Source of the DNA: Patescibacteria group bacterium
GTDB lineage: Bacteria > Patescibacteria > Microgenomatia > Daviesbacterales > UBA10151
Direction: 5' to 3'
Assembly (NCBI GenBank): GCA_023487645.1
Contig: JAMDBX010000075.1
Coordinates: 1 to 32,487 of the forward strand
Length of the DNA stretch: 32,487 nt
Every line of letters starts with the position of its first letter. Position 1 is the first letter of the stretch. A program made the translations under genes and the position numbers. Shown here in pieces: positions 30,501-32,487 of the stretch. Below the pieces are notes generated by a model. It was given only the letters and a program-made list of their open reading frames with translations, was not told the origin of the DNA and ran no database searches.

Positions 30501-30665
30501 GAGTATCAATCCTTGCAGTTTTTAAAAGAACAACCTGTCAGGGTACAGTCTTGGTTTTGCCTTTTGATCCAAAATCAAAAGAAAAGTTTACAGAGCCGAT
30601 ACCCCTTTTTGCTTACACCTCGACAGCTTATGTTTCGGCTTTTTCTAACCATCCTACTTTTTTAG
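27507..30665 (+). CDS. Exported deacetylase-like domain fused to GT-C-like membrane domain, 5' part (frameshifted)
   Basis: 1052 codons in this frame. Signal-like N-terminus with possible cleavage after PKVYA (about residue 28). An extracytoplasmic domain at about 30-480 resembles the polysaccharide-deacetylase-like domains of CPR proteins (TTNNLPATWLVRYDALLDPQVI, WIDAYSLDYL, VWGQYFSTPFYPS). Canonical NodB TFDDG and HxxxH motifs are not seen, so activity is doubtful. From about 488, some twelve membrane segments follow, with an outer loop GYWGPNGHDGIWHLSLISELQ then NNYHYFFDLLLAQ, typical of GT-C-like proteins. After EQPVR the frame leaves homology and ends in nonsense-like sequence. One missing G near 30541-30543 explains this. 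Confidence 0.82.
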   Translation: MNYLKFLGPAILFIVLCAFFFPVPKVYAAGNSFVTIVNPIRGHDFWEHNFDILATPKKQYNIITTNNLPATWLVRYDALLDPQVIQFLKSLGANQEIGLFLEITPSLAKDAGVHYNQSPNWHYAQSILLTGYQPSDREKLIDQAIKTYQDIFGRYPKSVGAWWIDAYSLDYLHQHYDVETNLDVADQYSTDQYQVWGQYFSTPFYPSKTNALLPAGSVDKKNGVVTIQWAARDPYNSYGNGVSDSTYSVQANDYLLHNLDINYFSKIIDIYPQVTVGLENDFDWQTYGGEYTKQVQLLSQKQHDGKLVVTSMEGFAKDYKNSYPGISPSVLISANDPLGGDGKVVWYQNSKYRVGWFYQPGVGSQIRDLRVYDEGSKEDCFDIPCQSLNMAAGAINALDDVTFGDRWIIDEGKITQLQVANDSSGPEISYINQAGDARKIKFLPNDIDVNGKVQTIASAIASAKTNSQTVNQVKIDRNSNLQFDFNKNIPKILVNFLKFLFLSILFFFLPGWLITKKLIFAIPVGWTVFTLSAYILGYLKVEFLLWTIPAIAILLTFKLGLPKFAPPKLTTKNLTVTVLIILGSLSWLLTTIKNGLFYGYGLGYWGPNGHDGIWHLSLISELQRNIPPQNPVFAGESLNNYHYFFDLLLAQSGKILGIDNQELLFRLFPLCISLFLGLILFKVIQRISLQLKKDNPVLACRAGILGLFFLYFGGSWGWIITFLQTKTLGGETLFWVQQAISTLLNPPFAISLVLLLTGYWFFLDFWETKNYKWVLPIIFCWGSLIEFKAYAGVLVLGSLGILAVEKIVLKRDFRLFLLTILCGVFAAAVFLPNNLKSEGLFIYSPFWLVYSMIDFSDRLGWERLSLALHSASLSKEMISLFVGVGIFILGNMGLRITALFQSKILIKQRFFLYISILGFLLSLFFIQKGTNWNIVQFFYYAVFVFNIFAALSLAFLWDKWGRKFIIPLIIIVVLTLPTTVITLDQYLPSRPPAELSIAEYQSLQFLKEQPVRVQSWFCLLIQNQKKSLQSRYPFLLTPRQLMFRLFLTILLF

Positions 30666-30889
30666 AAGATACTGTTAATTTAGATATCTTAGGGGTAGAC
30701 TATAAGGGTCGGCTAAATTCGTTAAACGATTTTATAAAGATGCCGGATAAAGTAAAAGATATTTTAAAGAAAAATAATATTGCCTATATCTATGTGTTAA
30801 AAACCCAGAATTTTCAGGAGGATGAAGGCAGAATGGGGATAAAAAAGATTTTTGAAAATAATGAGGTAAAAATTTTTAAAACTATCTGA
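30551..30889 (+). CDS. Soluble C-terminal tail of the preceding deacetylase/GT-C gene (frameshifted fragment)
   Basis: 112 codons, no plausible independent start (TTG) and no ribosome site. Adding one G to the GGG run at 30541-30543 joins it to the upstream frame as EQPVRGTVLVLPFDPKSKEK. The result is one protein of about 1127 residues that ends in a small soluble domain with HPTFLEDTVNLDILGVDYKGR and a late KKNNIAYIYVLK strand. That arrangement (membrane domain, then a compact tail with an I-x-Y-I-Y-V strand) is normal for GT-C proteins of this kind. It stops at TGA, 18 nt before the next gene. Confidence 0.8.
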   Translation: MVLPFDPKSKEKFTEPIPLFAYTSTAYVSAFSNHPTFLEDTVNLDILGVDYKGRLNSLNDFIKMPDKVKDILKKNNIAYIYVLKTQNFQEDEGRMGIKKIFENNEVKIFKTI

Positions 30890-30907
30890 TTTTGCAAAAA
30901 TATATGA

Positions 30908-31780
30908 ATGAAAAAATATAGCTTTTACAAGATACCCCTATGGATCGTTGCCGCATCATTATTGTGCTTTATCCTTAATATCTTATTTAATGGCAATCCT
31001 TTAACAGCCTTTATTAATGTATTAATTCTATTATTGTCATGGATGTTATATAAAAATATTTTTGTACCTCAGGATGATAGTAATCATCTTCTGTATTTTT
31101 TGGCTGCCTTAGTTTTAGGAGCTGTCCCAATATTATCTTATCGCCCTGAACAAATCCTTCCGAGTATTATCCTTATCATTTGTTTGCTTGTACTGGTATT
31201 TGGATTAAAGTTGAATTTTTCTTATTATCCTTTAATTATATTAACAATGATTTTTTTGTTTTTGGCCAGTATTCTAACCTCAAAAATGGTGGAATATCAT
31301 GGAGGATTTAAGTTTGGATTTGATAATAACAGATTTATTTTCTCTTCCAGTGCTCTACTTTTTGATCAGGATATTATTAGTAAACAACGAGGGGAGCTGA
31401 AGGTGCCTTTATTGGTTAGCGGTGTTCTTTATAATAAGCCAATTTTTATGGCTTACGATTTTTTTGAAAACATAGCCAGATTTATCACTTTAGAAAATTT
31501 ATACATATCCCTGACACTCATTAATATATATCCTTTCCTCTTGGGAGTTTATGATTATCTTAAAAATAAGCGTTCGCATAAACTAATAATCGGAAGTTGG
31601 ATAGTAGTTACTTTGGTGATTATTGGATTGAGAAAGTCACAGGATCCTTTAGATATACTTTATCTATCCGCCCCGTTATTGTTAATTTTTATTTTTAATG
31701 GTTTGCCAAAAATTAAAGCCAAATATTATTTATCTCTCTTGTTGATTAGTTTCTTGCTTGTTTTTAAATCCAAACTATGA
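30908..31780 (+). CDS. Multi-pass membrane protein, unknown
   Basis: 290 residues with about eight hydrophobic segments (roughly 10-50, 58-78, 84-126, 190-215, 228-245 and 255-288). One long outer loop at about 127-190 contains MVEYHGGFKFGFDNNRFIFSSSALLFDQDIISKQRGELK. No known domain is recognised; the loop is too short for a GT-C catalytic loop plus tail. The ATG at 30908 is preferred over one 4 nt upstream whose frame ends at once. Its stop TGA overlaps the next ATG (ATGA). Context suggests a part in glycan assembly, perhaps with the following GT-C enzyme. Confidence 0.72.
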   Translation: MKKYSFYKIPLWIVAASLLCFILNILFNGNPLTAFINVLILLLSWMLYKNIFVPQDDSNHLLYFLAALVLGAVPILSYRPEQILPSIILIICLLVLVFGLKLNFSYYPLIILTMIFLFLASILTSKMVEYHGGFKFGFDNNRFIFSSSALLFDQDIISKQRGELKVPLLVSGVLYNKPIFMAYDFFENIARFITLENLYISLTLINIYPFLLGVYDYLKNKRSHKLIIGSWIVVTLVIIGLRKSQDPLDILYLSAPLLLIFIFNGLPKIKAKYYLSLLLISFLLVFKSKL

Positions 31781-32487
31781 GTAGAAAAAATATTGTCATT
31801 TTTGGATTAATAATTTTATTGGCAGCCATATTAAGAATGGTTGGTCTAGACCACTCTCCTCCGCACCTATCTAATGACGAAATATCAATTGCTTATGATG
31901 CTTATTCCGTGTCTCAAACAGGAAGGGATGAACACAATCATTATCTTCCATTGTCTTTTCAGTCGTATAATACTTACAAAGCTCCGCTAACCGCCTATTT
32001 ATTAGTTCCGGGAACCATTTTGTTTGGCAATAATGAGTATACGGTGAGGTTGCCGTCAGCAATTTTAGGAACACTGACAGTACTTATACTGGGTTTATTG
32101 GTTTGGGAGCTTACTGCAAATATCAATTTATCATTATTAACAAGTTTTACCTTGGCAATTACTCCCTGGCATGTCCATACTTCCAGAATGGCTTTGGAAT
32201 CGAATATAGCTTTGTTTTTTCTTGTTAGCGGCATCTATACTTTCTATTTAGGACTTCACAAATTTAAACCCTGGTTGACGGTAATAAGTTTTTTGTTGTT
32301 TACACTTTCTATTTATGGTTACCATACCGAATGGGGATTTACGCCAATTGTTATTGGCTGTTTATTAGTTACTAATTGGAAGGCAGCGAAAAACAGTAAA
32401 CGGTTCTTCTTTGGTTTAGGGGCATTTTTTATTTTAATCACCCCCATAATTCTTGATTATTTCCATAATTTTGGAACTTATGCCCGA
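31777..32487 (+). CDS. ArnT/PMT-like GT-C membrane glycosyltransferase, partial (runs off window end)
   Basis: 237 codons are present and the frame is open at the end of the window. My translation begins MSRKNIVIFGLIILLAAILR and then shows LSNDEISIAYDAYSV with D34-E35, the catalytic acid pair of PMT_2/ArnT proteins. TYKAPLTAYLLVPG at about 68-81 follows (the K-A-P-L motif matching K-T-P-L in the gene at 17659), and then NNEYTVRLPSAILG and ITPWHVHTSRMALESNIALFF. Four or five further membrane segments are visible. Length of the family is about 450-600 residues, so roughly half is missing. It starts by a 4-nt overlap with the preceding membrane gene. Confidence 0.87.
   Translation, partial: MSRKNIVIFGLIILLAAILRMVGLDHSPPHLSNDEISIAYDAYSVSQTGRDEHNHYLPLSFQSYNTYKAPLTAYLLVPGTILFGNNEYTVRLPSAILGTLTVLILGLLVWELTANINLSLLTSFTLAITPWHVHTSRMALESNIALFFLVSGIYTFYLGLHKFKPWLTVISFLLFTLSIYGYHTEWGFTPIVIGCLLVTNWKAAKNSKRFFFGLGAFFILITPIILDYFHNFGTYAR

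Overview
The window is AT-rich, gene-dense bacterial DNA with almost no intergenic space. The likely source is a Candidate Phyla Radiation (Patescibacteria) genome, most probably Microgenomates-like. This is inferred from a half-length TsaB, very sparse Shine-Dalgarno sequences, apparently leaderless genes, many GT-C membrane glycosyltransferases, and large deacetylase-like/membrane fusion proteins. UGA is an ordinary stop here: prfB (RF2) is present and several genes end in TGA. That argues against the UGA-recoding Gracilibacteria and Absconditabacteria. No tRNA, rRNA, CRISPR array or insertion sequence was seen.

Layout. (1) 1-3107, minus strand: prfB, a small membrane-anchored protein, ftsE and ftsX (cut by the window start). 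This is the conserved prfB-ftsEX neighbourhood of cell division and translation termination. (2) 3108-3232: a divergent promoter region holding a 33-nt near-perfect palindrome. (3) 3233-9910, plus strand: short tsaB, a membrane-bound CAP/SCP protein, a small membrane protein, then nucleotide-sugar genes: long-form rmlA, rmlB, a plant/giant-virus-like epimerase-reductase, and gmd, followed by a GT2-GtrA fusion. (4) 9917-13078, minus strand: a coiled-coil protein, an unknown protein, a FAM151/menorin-like (DUF2181) protein, a DUF1653 protein and a GT-C membrane protein. (5) 13132-32487, plus strand: a long run of surface-polysaccharide genes. It contains two stand-alone GT2 polyprenyl-phosphate sugar transferases, four ArnT/PMT-like GT-C enzymes (the last cut by the window end), a tandem array of PTPS-related/YfhO-like membrane proteins, a Wzx-like flippase, and a deacetylase-like/GT-C chimera.

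How the genes work together (inference): rmlA, rmlB and the epimerase-reductase could make dTDP-L-rhamnose without separate rmlC and rmlD, and gmd makes GDP-4-keto-6-deoxymannose. The GT2 enzymes would load sugars onto polyprenyl phosphate, GtrA-type and Wzx-type proteins would flip lipid-linked products, and the GT-C proteins would use lipid-linked sugars on the outer face to decorate glycans or proteins.

Most notable observations: six genes have a -10 hexamer ending exactly 6 nt before the start codon, suggesting leaderless mRNAs. Rhamnose synthesis appears to use a eukaryote-like bifunctional enzyme. A menorin-family protein is present. A tandem GT-C array carries a double-length gene whose join is explained by one missing A. 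Two further genes are broken by single-base homopolymer indels, so the three together suggest sequence error or slippage.
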